From an uncultured Clostridia bacterium (lineage in GTDB: Bacteria; Bacillota; Clostridia; Oscillospirales; Acutalibacteraceae): a DNA stretch of 36,485 nucleotides. Positions 8,301 through 15,813 of this stretch are shown here, in pieces; the stretch's first letter is position 1; each line of letters opens with the position of its first letter. The position numbers and the translations under genes are program-made. The notes under the pieces are model-generated. The model searched no databases. It saw only the letters and a program-made list of their open reading frames with translations, and was not told where the DNA came from. The stretch covers positions 1-36,485 of the forward strand of contig CAKZZS010000010.1 in NCBI GenBank assembly GCA_937884975.1, written 5' to 3'.

Positions 8301-8705
8301 ATGAATGTGGAGAATATCCCCTCTCCCGTTCCCATAAACGAGGAGGAGTATCTTTATTTGTCTGAAAACCTTGATGTTATCGGAGTCAGCGATAAAAACG
8401 CTGTCTGCTCCTTTCTTTCGGTTTCACGAAAGAATATGTTAAGCCGTCTTTTGCGCTTGGCAATTGAAAACGAGCTTGACGATATGCAAAAAAGGATTAT
8501 CAGACTTATGTGGTATGACGGGTTAAATGTCACTTCCATTGCCCGTACGCTCGGCGTGAACAAGTCCACTGTCACAAGACAGTCGCACAAAGCGTATGAT
8601 AAACTGAAAAACTCTCTTAAATACGTTATGATGTATCAGTTTGAGTGTCCGAGTGATTTAATTGACTATTTTAAGGAGGCTGTAAAAGTTGAAAAAAGGC
8701 ATTGA
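8301..8705 (+). CDS. Sigma-region-4-like / ArpU-like regulator of the lysis cassette
   Basis: Protein of 134 residues starting at the ATG at 8301, preceded by AAGGAGGT. Residues about 60-115 resemble a sigma-70 region 4 helix-turn-helix: MQKRIIRLMWYDGLNVTSIA and then GVNKSTVTRQSHKAYDKL. No region 2 is present, so it is unlikely to be a complete sigma factor. Phage late regulators of the ArpU/RinA type and sigma-like phage proteins have this build. It is the first gene after the SOS-controlled promoter, and its last 17 bases overlap the lysozyme gene. Role inferred: activator or accessory RNA polymerase factor for the cassette, or for unlinked targets. An alternative upstream start (8271) has no ribosome binding site. 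Confidence 0.75.
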   Translation: MNVENIPSPVPINEEEYLYLSENLDVIGVSDKNAVCSFLSVSRKNMLSRLLRLAIENELDDMQKRIIRLMWYDGLNVTSIARTLGVNKSTVTRQSHKAYDKLKNSLKYVMMYQFECPSDLIDYFKEAVKVEKRH

Positions 8706-9534
8706 TGTATCTACCTTTCAGGGTCTTATAGACTGGGAAAAGGTTAAAGACGACGGCGTTAAATTCGCAATTATTCGCGGTGGCTACGGCAGAAGCGAGG
8801 TTGACGAAAGATTTAAGGAAAACTATAAAAATGCAAGAAAAGCAGGCGTTCCGATAGGAGTTTATCACTATTCATACGCTACAACGGTTGAAAGAGCGAA
8901 GCAGGAAGCAGCTTTTTGCCTTTCGTACCTTAAGGGCAAAAAGTTTGAGTATCCGGTTGCATTTGATATTGAAGACAAAACGCAGACTTCCCTTTCCAAA
9001 AAGCTTCTTACGGATATTACTTACGCTTTCTGCGAAGAAATTGAGAAGCACGGCTATTATGTATGTATCTATTCTTCAAAGTCGTTTCTTACCGATAAGC
9101 TTGATATGAAAAGGCTTTCACGCTTTGACGTGTGGGTTGCGCAGTGGAACAGCTCCTGCACCTACAAGGGCGAATACGGCTTATGGCAGTTTTCGGACAA
9201 CGGAAAAATAAACGGAATTTCCGGTAGAGTTGACCTTGACAGAGCGTATAAGGATTATCCGTCAATAATGAAGGAATACGGCTTGAACGGATTTAAAAAG
9301 CAGAGCGTAAAGCCGACGGAAAAAACCTATAAAAAGGGTGAAGTCGTAAATCTTAAAAACGCAGCTCTTTATGTTTCTTCCACCGCAAATAAGCCGTCCG
9401 CCCGTATTACGGGTAAATACTACATTTACGACGGCGAAAAGGTAAACGGAAGATACCGCATTACAAATTCAAAAAAGAATGTTGGAAAACTTCCCACAGT
9501 AAATTATGTAACGGGGTGGGTTGATTTAAAATGA
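8689..9534 (+). CDS. GH25 lysozyme (phage-type endolysin)
   Basis: Protein of 281 residues with a TTG start 9 nt after AAGGAGG. Residues 1-200 form a glycoside hydrolase family 25 (Chalaropsis-type muramidase) domain with catalytic and binding acids D6 in KGIDVSTFQG and D93/E95 in AFDIED, plus WVAQWN and LWQFSDNG. The C-terminal 70 residues (from about KKGEVVNLKN) look like an SH3-type cell-wall binding domain. There is no signal peptide, so release depends on a holin, which is encoded two genes downstream. It should cleave peptidoglycan between MurNAc and GlcNAc. Confidence 0.93.
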   Translation: MKKGIDVSTFQGLIDWEKVKDDGVKFAIIRGGYGRSEVDERFKENYKNARKAGVPIGVYHYSYATTVERAKQEAAFCLSYLKGKKFEYPVAFDIEDKTQTSLSKKLLTDITYAFCEEIEKHGYYVCIYSSKSFLTDKLDMKRLSRFDVWVAQWNSSCTYKGEYGLWQFSDNGKINGISGRVDLDRAYKDYPSIMKEYGLNGFKKQSVKPTEKTYKKGEVVNLKNAALYVSSTANKPSARITGKYYIYDGEKVNGRYRITNSKKNVGKLPTVNYVTGWVDLK

Positions 9535-9803
9535 GTGAATACGAAATGTACGCGCACAGGGTGAACGAGCTTGAAAATAACGTCAAGATACTCTACGGCA
9601 AGGCAAACGGCTTTGCCGTAGCTCAGGCGCAGACGAACACGAAGCTTGACAACCTTATACAGAGTCTTGACGAGGTAAAGGAGAGCCTTTCCTCAATTAA
9701 AAGCCGTCCTTCCCTTTTCTGGGACAAGCTTGTTTTTGCATTTATAGGCGCGCTCGGAGCCGGAATAGGCACGGTTTTTCTGACATTTTTTAAAGGAGTG
9801 TAA
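9531..9803 (+). CDS. XhlA-like holin-associated membrane protein
   Basis: Protein of 90 residues whose ATG overlaps the lysozyme stop (ATGA). Residues 1-60 are a charged helix with heptad character (VNELENNVKILYGKANG, KLDNLIQSLDEVKESL), and residues 66-87 form one transmembrane segment. This is the build of XhlA-type proteins (hemolysin XhlA family), which cooperate with holins in PBSX-like lysis cassettes. Family assignment is by architecture and context, not by strong motifs. Confidence 0.75.
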   Translation: MSEYEMYAHRVNELENNVKILYGKANGFAVAQAQTNTKLDNLIQSLDEVKESLSSIKSRPSLFWDKLVFAFIGALGAGIGTVFLTFFKGV

Positions 9804-9804
9804 A

Positions 9805-10044
9805 ATGGAAAAATATCTTTTTGAGCAGTCGCTCGTTTTAATACCGTTTCTCAATGTACTCGGACTTATATTTAAACAGATAAAACAGATAAACGATAAA
9901 TACATACCGCTTATTCTTTTGCTTTTTGGTCTTATCGGTTCGGTTTTTGTCAACGGATTCAATATCCAGTCGGTTATTCAGGGCGTGCTTGTAACAGGCG
10001 CGGCTGTTTACTCAAATCAACTTGTAAAACAACTTAATAAATGA
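9805..10044 (+). CDS. Phage holin family protein
   Basis: Protein of 79 residues beginning 1 nt after the previous stop. It has a hydrophobic N-terminus (residues 8-24), a short basic/polar loop with KQIKQINDKYIPL, a second hydrophobic helix (33-52), a third (57-72) and a Lys-containing tail. The pattern resembles small phage holins of the Hol44/superfamily V type. It would form the membrane lesion that lets the signal-less GH25 lysozyme reach the wall. Confidence 0.78.
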   Translation: MEKYLFEQSLVLIPFLNVLGLIFKQIKQINDKYIPLILLLFGLIGSVFVNGFNIQSVIQGVLVTGAAVYSNQLVKQLNK

Positions 10045-10084
10045 AAATGGGTGAAGAAATCAGTGTATTGACTGATTAAATTGC

Positions 10085-10165
10085 AGTTAACTCTGCGGGC
10101 GGGCGCAGAGACCCGCCCCTACACGGTATTATCATCTTCATACTTGCAGGGGCGGATTTCATGCC
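10085..10165. repeat. GC-rich palindromic intergenic repeat
   Basis: In an otherwise AT-rich gap, CTCTGCG..CGCAGAG (10091-10097/10104-10110) and GGGCGGG..CCCGCCC (10097-10103/10112-10118) form alternative nested hairpins. CCGCCCCTACAC is then echoed inverted about 30 bp later as TTGCAGGGGCGG. The pattern resembles short palindromic intergenic repeats or MITE remnants common in clostridial genomes. The rest of 10045-10194 holds only a small AATCAGT/ACTGATT hairpin just after the holin stop. Confidence 0.5.
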
Positions 10166-10194
10166 AAGTCGTTTGCAGTAGTAGTTTGTCTTTC

Positions 10195-10223
10195 TTGACA
10201 AGATTTCATTACTTTTTTATAAT
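10195..10223 (+). promoter_or_regulatory. Perfect consensus promoter of the M20 peptidase-tcdA pair
   Basis: TTGACA (10195-10200), a 17-bp spacer, TATAAT (10218-10223). The peptidase ATG follows 33 bp later with CGAGGT as ribosome binding site. Confidence 0.8.
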
Positions 10224-10256
10224 ATATGGGTAATTTTTATTTTCGAGGTAATTAAA

Positions 10257-11369
10257 ATGGTTAATCAGGAAAGACTTATTGATTTATTTAAGGAATTGGT
10301 TTCAATTGACAGCCCCTCTCTTCACGAAAGACAGATGTGCGACGCAATTAAATCAAAATTAGAAGAACTCGGCATTGAAGCCTACGAGGATAACGCAGGT
10401 GAAATAATCGGCGGAAATTCGGGTAACCTTTACGCGTATATTGACGGCGGACTTGACCTTGAACCAATTATGTTTTCTTCTCACATGGATACGGTTGAGC
10501 CGTCTCACGGCAAAAAGGCAATAGTTCACGAGGACGGCAAAATCACCTCCGACGGCACAACGGTTCTCGGCTCGGACGACCTTGCAGGCGTTTGCGCAAT
10601 AATCGAGGCATTGAGAGTTCTTAAGGAAAACGGAGAGAAATTCCGCCCCGTTGAAACGGTTTTCACGGTTTCCGAGGAAACCCACTGTATGGGCGCTTCT
10701 CACGCTCCCTTTGAACGTATTAAGTCAAAGGAATGCTATGTCTTTGACCTTTCGGGCGATATCGGCGAGGCTTCAAACAAGGCGCCTACAATTATCACCT
10801 ACACCGTCTCTCTTCACGGCAAGGCTGCCCACGCGGCATTCAAGCCCGAAAGCGGTGTTCACGCCTTAAAATGCGCGGCTGAAACCATTTCAAAAATCCG
10901 TTGCGGAAAATATGACGGAGTGACGGTAAATATCGGTACGATTAACGGCGGAACAGCTACAAACGTAGTCGCGGAGCACACCGTTTTCACGGGTGAGGTC
11001 AGAAGCTTTGACAACTCTCTTGCGCAAAATAAGCTCAACGAAATTACCGATATAATAAATACCGTTGCTTCGCAGTACGGAGCAGAGGTTAAAATCGAGT
11101 CTGAAACCTGTGTTGAGGCGTATAATGTTAACGAAAACCACCCTGTTGCAGAGCGTTTCAAAAAGGTTTGCAGTCAGATGGGACTTGAGCCGTCAATTGT
11201 TGAAACCTACGGCGGAAGCGATAATAACCAGTATGTACCGAAGGGAATTAACGGACTTGTAGTTTCTTGCGGAATGAATAACTGTCACTCCTGCGACGAA
11301 TATACAACCGTTTCCCAGCTTACAAACGCCGCCGAACTTGCGCTGAATTTAATGCGTTCAAAGGATTAA
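10257..11369 (+). CDS. M20 family peptidase, PepT/YqjE-like
   Basis: Metallopeptidase of 370 residues, the usual size for the YqjE/PepT-like branch of M20. Zinc ligands are visible in SSHMDTVEP (about residue 80), in GSDDLAGVCA (about 104), in the SEETHCMGA block that carries the catalytic and ligand glutamates (about 142), in FDLSGDIGE (about 164) and in the C-terminal NCHSCDEYTTV. The dimerisation domain lies between about 180 and 290. It probably removes N-terminal residues from small peptides in the cytoplasm. The next gene starts 1 nt after its stop. Confidence 0.88.
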   Translation: MVNQERLIDLFKELVSIDSPSLHERQMCDAIKSKLEELGIEAYEDNAGEIIGGNSGNLYAYIDGGLDLEPIMFSSHMDTVEPSHGKKAIVHEDGKITSDGTTVLGSDDLAGVCAIIEALRVLKENGEKFRPVETVFTVSEETHCMGASHAPFERIKSKECYVFDLSGDIGEASNKAPTIITYTVSLHGKAAHAAFKPESGVHALKCAAETISKIRCGKYDGVTVNIGTINGGTATNVVAEHTVFTGEVRSFDNSLAQNKLNEITDIINTVASQYGAEVKIESETCVEAYNVNENHPVAERFKKVCSQMGLEPSIVETYGGSDNNQYVPKGINGLVVSCGMNNCHSCDEYTTVSQLTNAAELALNLMRSKD

Positions 11370-11370
11370 A

Positions 11371-12051
11371 ATGGAAAATCAGTTTGAAAGAACCGAATTA
11401 CTTTTAGGCAAAGAGGCAATTGAAAAATTAGCCTCCTGTCGGGTTGCGGTTTTCGGAGTCGGCGGAGTGGGCGGCTTTTGCGCGGAGGCGTTAGCGCGTT
11501 CGGGCGTAGGCACACTTGACCTTATTGACTTCGACACGGTCAGCCTTTCAAATCTTAACAGACAGATTATTGCTCTTCATTCAACCGTCGGGCAATACAA
11601 GGTTGACATCGCAAAGAAAAGATTTGAGGATATTAACCCGAAAATAAAAATAAACGCTGTAAAGAAATTCTATTCGCCCGAAAACGAAAATGAATTTGAC
11701 CTTTCGGTTTACGATTACATTGTTGACGCAATTGACACCGTAACCGGAAAAATCGCGCTTATTGTAAATGCAAAAATGGCAGGCGCGAAAATAATCAGCT
11801 CCATGGGAGCCGGTAATAAGCTTCACCCGGAAATGTTTGAAATAAGCGACATATATAAAACCTCCGTCTGTCCGCTTGCAAGAGTGATGAGACGGGAGTT
11901 AAGAAAAAGAGGAGTTGACAGCCTCAAGGTGGTTTATTCAAAGGAGGAACCGATTTCGGTTTCTGCGGATTATCCGGGCAGTACGGCTTTTACGCCGTCA
12001 GCGGCAGGGCTTATCATTGCAGGCGAGGTAATAAGGGATTTAATAAAATAA
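11371..12051 (+). CDS. tcdA: tRNA threonylcarbamoyladenosine dehydratase
   Basis: ThiF/MoeB/E1-like protein of 226 residues. VFGVGGVGGFCAEALARSG (about 29-47) is the ATP-binding glycine loop. It is followed by DLIDFDTVSLSNLNRQI, the E1 aspartate/arginine motif. The ligand-like TSVCPLARVMRRELRKRGV block and the short length match the TcdA (CsdL) group, which cyclises t6A at position 37 of ANN-decoding tRNAs to ct6A using ATP. It is co-transcribed with the peptidase. Confidence 0.87.
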   Translation: MENQFERTELLLGKEAIEKLASCRVAVFGVGGVGGFCAEALARSGVGTLDLIDFDTVSLSNLNRQIIALHSTVGQYKVDIAKKRFEDINPKIKINAVKKFYSPENENEFDLSVYDYIVDAIDTVTGKIALIVNAKMAGAKIISSMGAGNKLHPEMFEISDIYKTSVCPLARVMRRELRKRGVDSLKVVYSKEEPISVSADYPGSTAFTPSAAGLIIAGEVIRDLIK

Positions 12052-12064
12052 AAAACATAAGGAA

Positions 12065-12098
12065 AAGCGGATTCGTTAAAACGAATCCGCTTCCTTTT
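12065..12098 (+). terminator. Intrinsic terminator after tcdA
   Basis: AAGCGGATTCGT (12065-12076), loop TAAA, ACGAATCCGCTT (12081-12092), then CCTTTTT. The perfect 12-bp stem also has a T-rich flank on the minus strand, so it may end the feo transcript as well. Confidence 0.88.
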
Positions 12099-12113
12099 TC
12101 GTCCAAAATGTAC

Positions 12114-12368
12114 TTATTTCCCGAAGGAGAAAAATCCCTTCTTCTCGTAGGGCTCACTTTTAATGGAGGTTACAGTGTAGCCCGTTTCGTCGATGGCTCT
12201 TCTGAGCAAATCCTCGTCAATTTCGGTTACCGAAATGATTTGAGAAATGCCCTTTGAGTGAGAAGATGAAACTTTTTTTACATTAAATTTGTTTCTGACG
12301 GTGTCATTGATATGCGCTTCACACATACCGCACATCATCCCGTCAATTTTAAGAGTTATTTTATACAT
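12114..12368 (-). CDS. Heavy-metal-associated (HMA) domain protein
   Basis: Small protein of 84 residues. The start MYKITLKIDGMMCGMCEAHI has the HMA metal-binding CxxC (C13/C16) and the beta-alpha-beta pattern of copper chaperones and P-type ATPase metal domains, with a charged tail. The open frame continues upstream into the neighbouring gene, but I chose the ATG at 12368 because it begins exactly at the HMA fold. It is the last gene after feoB and the Cys-rich protein, so a role in metal handling beside iron import is likely; the metal itself is not determined. Confidence 0.78.
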   Translation of the reverse strand: MYKITLKIDGMMCGMCEAHINDTVRNKFNVKKVSSSHSKGISQIISVTEIDEDLLRRAIDETGYTVTSIKSEPYEKKGFFSFGK

Positions 12369-12378
12369 AATCAAGAGT

Positions 12379-12630
12379 TTACTTATGACATGAAGCCGAA
12401 TACGGACAGCCGCTGCAAACGCCGTTGCAGGCAGTCGGAGTATTTTCCGGCTTAATTTCATTTTCTATTTCACAATGCCCTGCATTTGCGCAATGAGAGC
12501 ATTTCTGACCGCAGGGACCTATTCCCTCCTTTTTATCAAGAACAAGCCTGCGAACGGCAAGAAAGACGAGTAATGCAACGATAAGAACAACAAAAACAGT
12601 TCCGCCGTAAAGCTCAATAAGCTGTGACAT
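12379..12630 (-). CDS. FeoB-associated Cys-rich membrane protein
   Basis: Protein of 83 residues with one N-terminal transmembrane helix (about 8-28) and then a cysteine-rich tail: CGQKCSHCANAGHC and CNGVCSGCPYSASC. It matches the FeoB-associated Cys-rich family found after feoB in Firmicutes, perhaps a functional analogue of FeoC. The eight tail cysteines in CxxxCxxC arrangements suggest metal or Fe-S binding, which is inference. It starts behind AAGGAGG. Confidence 0.85.
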   Translation of the reverse strand: MSQLIELYGGTVFVVLIVALLVFLAVRRLVLDKKEGIGPCGQKCSHCANAGHCEIENEIKPENTPTACNGVCSGCPYSASCHK

Positions 12631-12653
12631 TTTCCGCCCTCCTTTTTTCTTTT

Positions 12654-12691
12654 CGGGGAAGATAACCTATAAGTTATCCTCCCCGGTTTTT
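12654..12691 (+). other. Hairpin between feoB and the Cys-rich gene, U-tract on the plus strand
   Basis: CGGGGAAGATAAC (12654-12666) pairs with GTTATCCTCCCCG (12673-12685) with one mismatch. GTTTTT follows on the plus strand, opposite to the feo genes. On the minus strand the stem is followed by A-rich sequence and the next ribosome binding site, so for the feo mRNA it is more likely a stability or processing hairpin than a terminator. Confidence 0.5.
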
Positions 12692-12700
12692 AACTGTTTA

Positions 12701-15154
12701 TTACTTTTTTGCTTTTGTCGATACCGTAAGATGGTTGTCGTCATACTTATTCTTTCTGAAAAGAAGATAGCAGAAGCAAGCAAGTACGGCAATAGCAAAG
12801 ATAAGTCCAATAACATTGAGGTTTCCGGTGAAAATCGAGCCTATCTGATAAACGCAAAGCGAAACCGCATAAGCAAGACCGCACTGATAAGCAATAGCGA
12901 ACCAAGTCCATTTTGCAGAGTTCATCTCTCTCTTGATGGCGCCGATAGCCGCAAAGCACGGAGCGCAAAGAAGGTTGAAGATGAGGAAGGAATAAGCCGC
13001 AAGTCTTGTAAGACCTTCAAAGTCAAGTACGCCGAATACGCCGACAACCTCTTCCTTGGCAACAAGTCCCATTACCGTAGCGATTGTAGCCTTGATACCG
13101 GGTTCTCCCGTGCCGAAGCCGAGAGGAGCAAAGATAGTCTTGACAACGTTTCCTATCATACCCAGAACGCTGTTTTCAAGCTCAACATCGGGATTAAAGC
13201 CGAACTTGCCGTCAACCGTTCCAAATACGGAGCCGAGCCAGATGACAATTGAAGAAAGGAGGATAATTGTGCCTGCCTTTTTAATGAACGACCAACCGCG
13301 CTCCCACATTGAACGAAGCACAGTGCCGACTGTCGGCCAGTGGTATGCAGGAAGCTCCATAACAAAGGGAGCCGGGTCGCCTGCAAACATCTTTGTCTTT
13401 TTAAGCATAATGCCCGAGCAAATAATAGCGGCAATGCCGATAAAGTATGCGCTCGTAGCAACAAGCGGTGAGCCGTGGAAAAGAGATACGGCGATCATTG
13501 TGATAATGGGAAGCTTTGCTCCGCAGGGAATGAAGGTCGTAGTCATAATCGTCATACGGCGATCACGCTCATTTTCAATAGTTCGTGAAGCCATAACGCC
13601 CGGAACGCCGCAGCCTGTACCTACAAGTACGGGAATGAAGCTCTTACCGGAAAGTCCGAACTTTCTGAAAATACGGTCCATAATGAAAGCAACACGAGCC
13701 ATATAGCCGCAGCTTTCAAGGAATGCAAGGCAAAGGAAAAGTACGAGCATCTGGGGTACGAAGCCGAGAACCGCGCCTACGCCTGCAACAATACCGTCAA
13801 GAATAAGTCCGGTTACAAATTCATTTGTAACATTGAGCTTTTCAAGAAGCTTTTCAACAAGTACGGGAACACCCGGAACCCATACGCCGTAGCTTTCGGG
13901 CTCGGGAACCTCGCCTGCAGGGTCTATTCCCTCTTCCTCGTCGCCCATAGCGTATGTGACATACTCGGAAAGGTCATAGCCCTCTTCTGCAAGAGAGTCG
14001 CCGTAGAAGCCGTACTGCTCGTCAAAGTCAGCCCAGCTGCCGTCTTCAACGGTTGCCTTGACATCATCCGCGCCTACAACGCCTGCATCAACGGCTTTGT
14101 CAAGAGTTGCAACGAATTTTTCGTTTGAGAAAAGATATTCGTCCGCATAGTTGTCAACGGCTTCTTCATATTTACTGCCGCCCCAAAGATGCCAACCGTC
14201 TCCGAAGAGTCCGTCGTTCGCCCAGTCGGTAAGTCCTGTACCGAAGGCTGACGGCGCCATGGAAATGGTATAAACAAGGAACATTATTACAATAAATATC
14301 GGCAAGCCGAGAATTCTGTTAGTGACAACTTTGTCGATTTTATCGCTTGTTGAAAGCTGACCCTTGCCTGCCTTTTTATAACAGGATTTAATAATTGAGG
14401 ATATGTAAACATATCTTTCGTTTGTGATAATTGATTCCGCGTCGTCGTCAAGCTCGTTTTCAGCCGACTCAATATCCTCTTTAATATGAGAAAGAGTATC
14501 CTCCGGAATACTAAGCTTTTCAAGGACCTTTTCGTCGCTTTCAAAAATCTTTATTGCATACCAGCGCTGCTGCTCAAGAGGCATATCGTGAACAACCGCT
14601 TCCTCAATGTGCGCGAGAGCGTGCTCAACAGCGCCCGAGAAATTGTGCTGGGGTACAACGGGATCTCCTGCCGCAGCCTTTATTGCTTCCTCGGCTGCCT
14701 CTTCAATTCCCGTACCCTTAAGAGCGGAAATCTCAACTACCTTGCAGGCGAGCTGACGGGAAAGCTCGTTTGTGTCGATTTTGTCGCCGTTTTTCTTAAC
14801 GACGTCCATCATATTTATAGCTACAACTACGGGAATACCGAGTTCAACTATCTGCGTTGTCAGATACAGGTTCCTCTCAAGATTTGTACCGTCAACTATA
14901 TTGATAATAGCGTCGGGCTTTTCATCAATAAGATAATCCCTTGCAACTATCTCCTCAATTGTATACGGAGAAAGAGAATAAATACCGGGAAGGTCGGTTA
15001 TTGTAACGTCGCTGTGTTTTTTCAGCTTACCTTCCTTTTTTTCAACCGTAACGCCCGGCCAGTTGCCGACGTACTGGTTAGAGCCTGTCAAAGCATTGAA
15101 AAGCGTAGTTTTACCGCTGTTCGGGTTGCCTGCAAGCGCAATACGAATACCCAT
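12701..15154 (-). CDS. feoB: Ferrous iron transporter FeoB
   Basis: Large membrane protein of 817 residues importing Fe(II). The N-terminal G domain has G1 GNPNSGKT (9-16), G3 DLPG and G4 NMMD; helical segments follow to about 280. The first transmembrane helix of the core (IFIVIMFLVYTISMAPS) is followed by an unusually long acidic soluble segment (about residues 310-435) before the Gate regions, which contain VPVLVGTGCGVPGVMASRTI and IPCGAKLPIIT. The Cys-containing CGVPG and CGAKLP motifs of the pore are intact. It is preceded by two feoA genes and followed by accessory genes. Confidence 0.97.
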   Translation of the reverse strand: MGIRIALAGNPNSGKTTLFNALTGSNQYVGNWPGVTVEKKEGKLKKHSDVTITDLPGIYSLSPYTIEEIVARDYLIDEKPDAIINIVDGTNLERNLYLTTQIVELGIPVVVAINMMDVVKKNGDKIDTNELSRQLACKVVEISALKGTGIEEAAEEAIKAAAGDPVVPQHNFSGAVEHALAHIEEAVVHDMPLEQQRWYAIKIFESDEKVLEKLSIPEDTLSHIKEDIESAENELDDDAESIITNERYVYISSIIKSCYKKAGKGQLSTSDKIDKVVTNRILGLPIFIVIMFLVYTISMAPSAFGTGLTDWANDGLFGDGWHLWGGSKYEEAVDNYADEYLFSNEKFVATLDKAVDAGVVGADDVKATVEDGSWADFDEQYGFYGDSLAEEGYDLSEYVTYAMGDEEEGIDPAGEVPEPESYGVWVPGVPVLVEKLLEKLNVTNEFVTGLILDGIVAGVGAVLGFVPQMLVLFLCLAFLESCGYMARVAFIMDRIFRKFGLSGKSFIPVLVGTGCGVPGVMASRTIENERDRRMTIMTTTFIPCGAKLPIITMIAVSLFHGSPLVATSAYFIGIAAIICSGIMLKKTKMFAGDPAPFVMELPAYHWPTVGTVLRSMWERGWSFIKKAGTIILLSSIVIWLGSVFGTVDGKFGFNPDVELENSVLGMIGNVVKTIFAPLGFGTGEPGIKATIATVMGLVAKEEVVGVFGVLDFEGLTRLAAYSFLIFNLLCAPCFAAIGAIKREMNSAKWTWFAIAYQCGLAYAVSLCVYQIGSIFTGNLNVIGLIFAIAVLACFCYLLFRKNKYDDNHLTVSTKAKK

Positions 15155-15170
15155 AACTTAATCCTTTCTT

Positions 15171-15190
15171 CAGTTAGTTTAAGCTAACTG
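15171..15190. promoter_or_regulatory. CAGTTAG/CTAACTG dyad between feoA and feoB
   Basis: Perfect 7-bp inverted arms (15171-15177 and 15184-15190) around TTTAAG. It shares the GTTAG..CTAAC core with two dyads upstream of the first feoA gene, so it may be a third operator of the same metalloregulator, or it may be an mRNA hairpin. Confidence 0.55.
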
Positions 15191-15206
15191 ATTAACAAAA
15201 AAATAA

Positions 15207-15425
15207 TTACTCTACCTCGATTAACTCTGCGTCACCCTTACGGATGGAAAGCTCATAATCCCTTACGGTAACCTCAACCGGATCTCCCAGCGGAGCAACC
15301 TTGCGGACGTAGATTTCAACGCCCTTGGTAATTCCCATATCCATAATTCTGCGTTTGAGCGCGCCTTCACCGTGGATACGCTTTACCTTACAGGTCTGAC
15401 CGATTTTAACGTCTCTGAGCGTCAT
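15207..15425 (-). CDS. feoA: FeoA family protein (second copy)
   Basis: Protein of 72 residues with the SH3-like FeoA fold. The core IHGEGALKRRIMDMGITKGV is typical of the family, followed by beta strands ending in a charged tail. FeoA binds or modulates FeoB at the cytoplasmic face. GAAGGGGGT is the ribosome binding site. It lies directly upstream of feoB. The two feoA copies are clearly diverged from each other. Confidence 0.92.
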   Translation of the reverse strand: MTLRDVKIGQTCKVKRIHGEGALKRRIMDMGITKGVEIYVRKVAPLGDPVEVTVRDYELSIRKGDAELIEVE

Positions 15426-15471
15426 TTTTTTACCCCCTTCAGTTTTGTATATGAAAATTATTTAAAACTAA

Positions 15472-15684
15472 TTAAACATAAATCTTCGATGCCATCTCAC
15501 GGCTTATGGCAACTCTTGTCTCTTTAACCTTAACTATTATATTGCCGTTCTGCTCGGTAATAACGGTCACATTGTCTCCGACAATAAAGCCAAGATTTTC
15601 AAGATGCTTTTTAACCTCGGGCTTACCGCCGATTTTTTTTATAATTCCGTCGTTACCGTCGCCGATTACACTAAGCGGTATCAT
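15472..15684 (-). CDS. feoA: FeoA family protein (first copy)
   Basis: Protein of 70 residues, also an SH3-like FeoA domain, with KKHLENLGFIVGDNVTVITE in place of the canonical loop. It starts behind AAGGAGG and is the promoter-proximal gene of the feo operon. Tandem feoA genes before feoB are common in Clostridia; the copies may form heteromers on FeoB, which is inference. Confidence 0.9.
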   Translation of the reverse strand: MIPLSVIGDGNDGIIKKIGGKPEVKKHLENLGFIVGDNVTVITEQNGNIIVKVKETRVAISREMASKIYV

Positions 15685-15700
15685 AAGATTCCTCCTTTGA

Positions 15701-15716
15701 GTTAGCCAACGCTAAC
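15701..15716. promoter_or_regulatory. Metalloregulator-like operator at the feoA start region
   Basis: GTTAGC-CAAC-GCTAAC, a perfect 6-bp inverted repeat located between the feoA -10 and the start codon. The half-site resembles the TTAG/CTAA arms of DtxR-family iron boxes, though with different spacing. Repression by an iron-dependent DtxR-type protein is inferred. Confidence 0.6.
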
Positions 15717-15721
15717 CATAT

Positions 15722-15752
15722 ATTATATATCACACAATTTCAAAAATGTCAA
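15722..15752 (-). promoter_or_regulatory. feoA-feoA-feoB promoter
   Basis: On the minus strand TTGACA (15747-15752) is followed by TATATA after 17 bp, or by TATAAT (15722-15727) after 19 bp. Dyads at 15701-15716 and 15770-15785 flank it on both sides. Confidence 0.72.
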
Positions 15753-15769
15753 TAGAAAAAAGCAAAAAA

Positions 15770-15785
15770 GTTAGCAAAGACTAAC
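15770..15785. promoter_or_regulatory. Second GTTAG..CTAAC operator, between feo and nifS promoters
   Basis: GTTAG-CAAAGA-CTAAC, the same arms as the dyad at 15701-15716. It sits upstream of the feoA -35 and about 29 bp upstream of the nifS -35, so one regulator could affect both directions. Confidence 0.55.
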
Positions 15786-15813
15786 CTTTTTTAACTTTTG
15801 CATAAAAACCCTA

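Noticed and set aside
8301..10044. An intact prophage.
   Set aside because: Only regulator and lysis genes are present; no structural, packaging or recombinase gene lies nearby on either side.
12654..12691. Hairpin after feoB as a feoB terminator.
   Set aside because: Its U-tract is on the opposite strand, and the next feo-linked gene follows with a good ribosome binding site, so a feo terminator is unlikely here.
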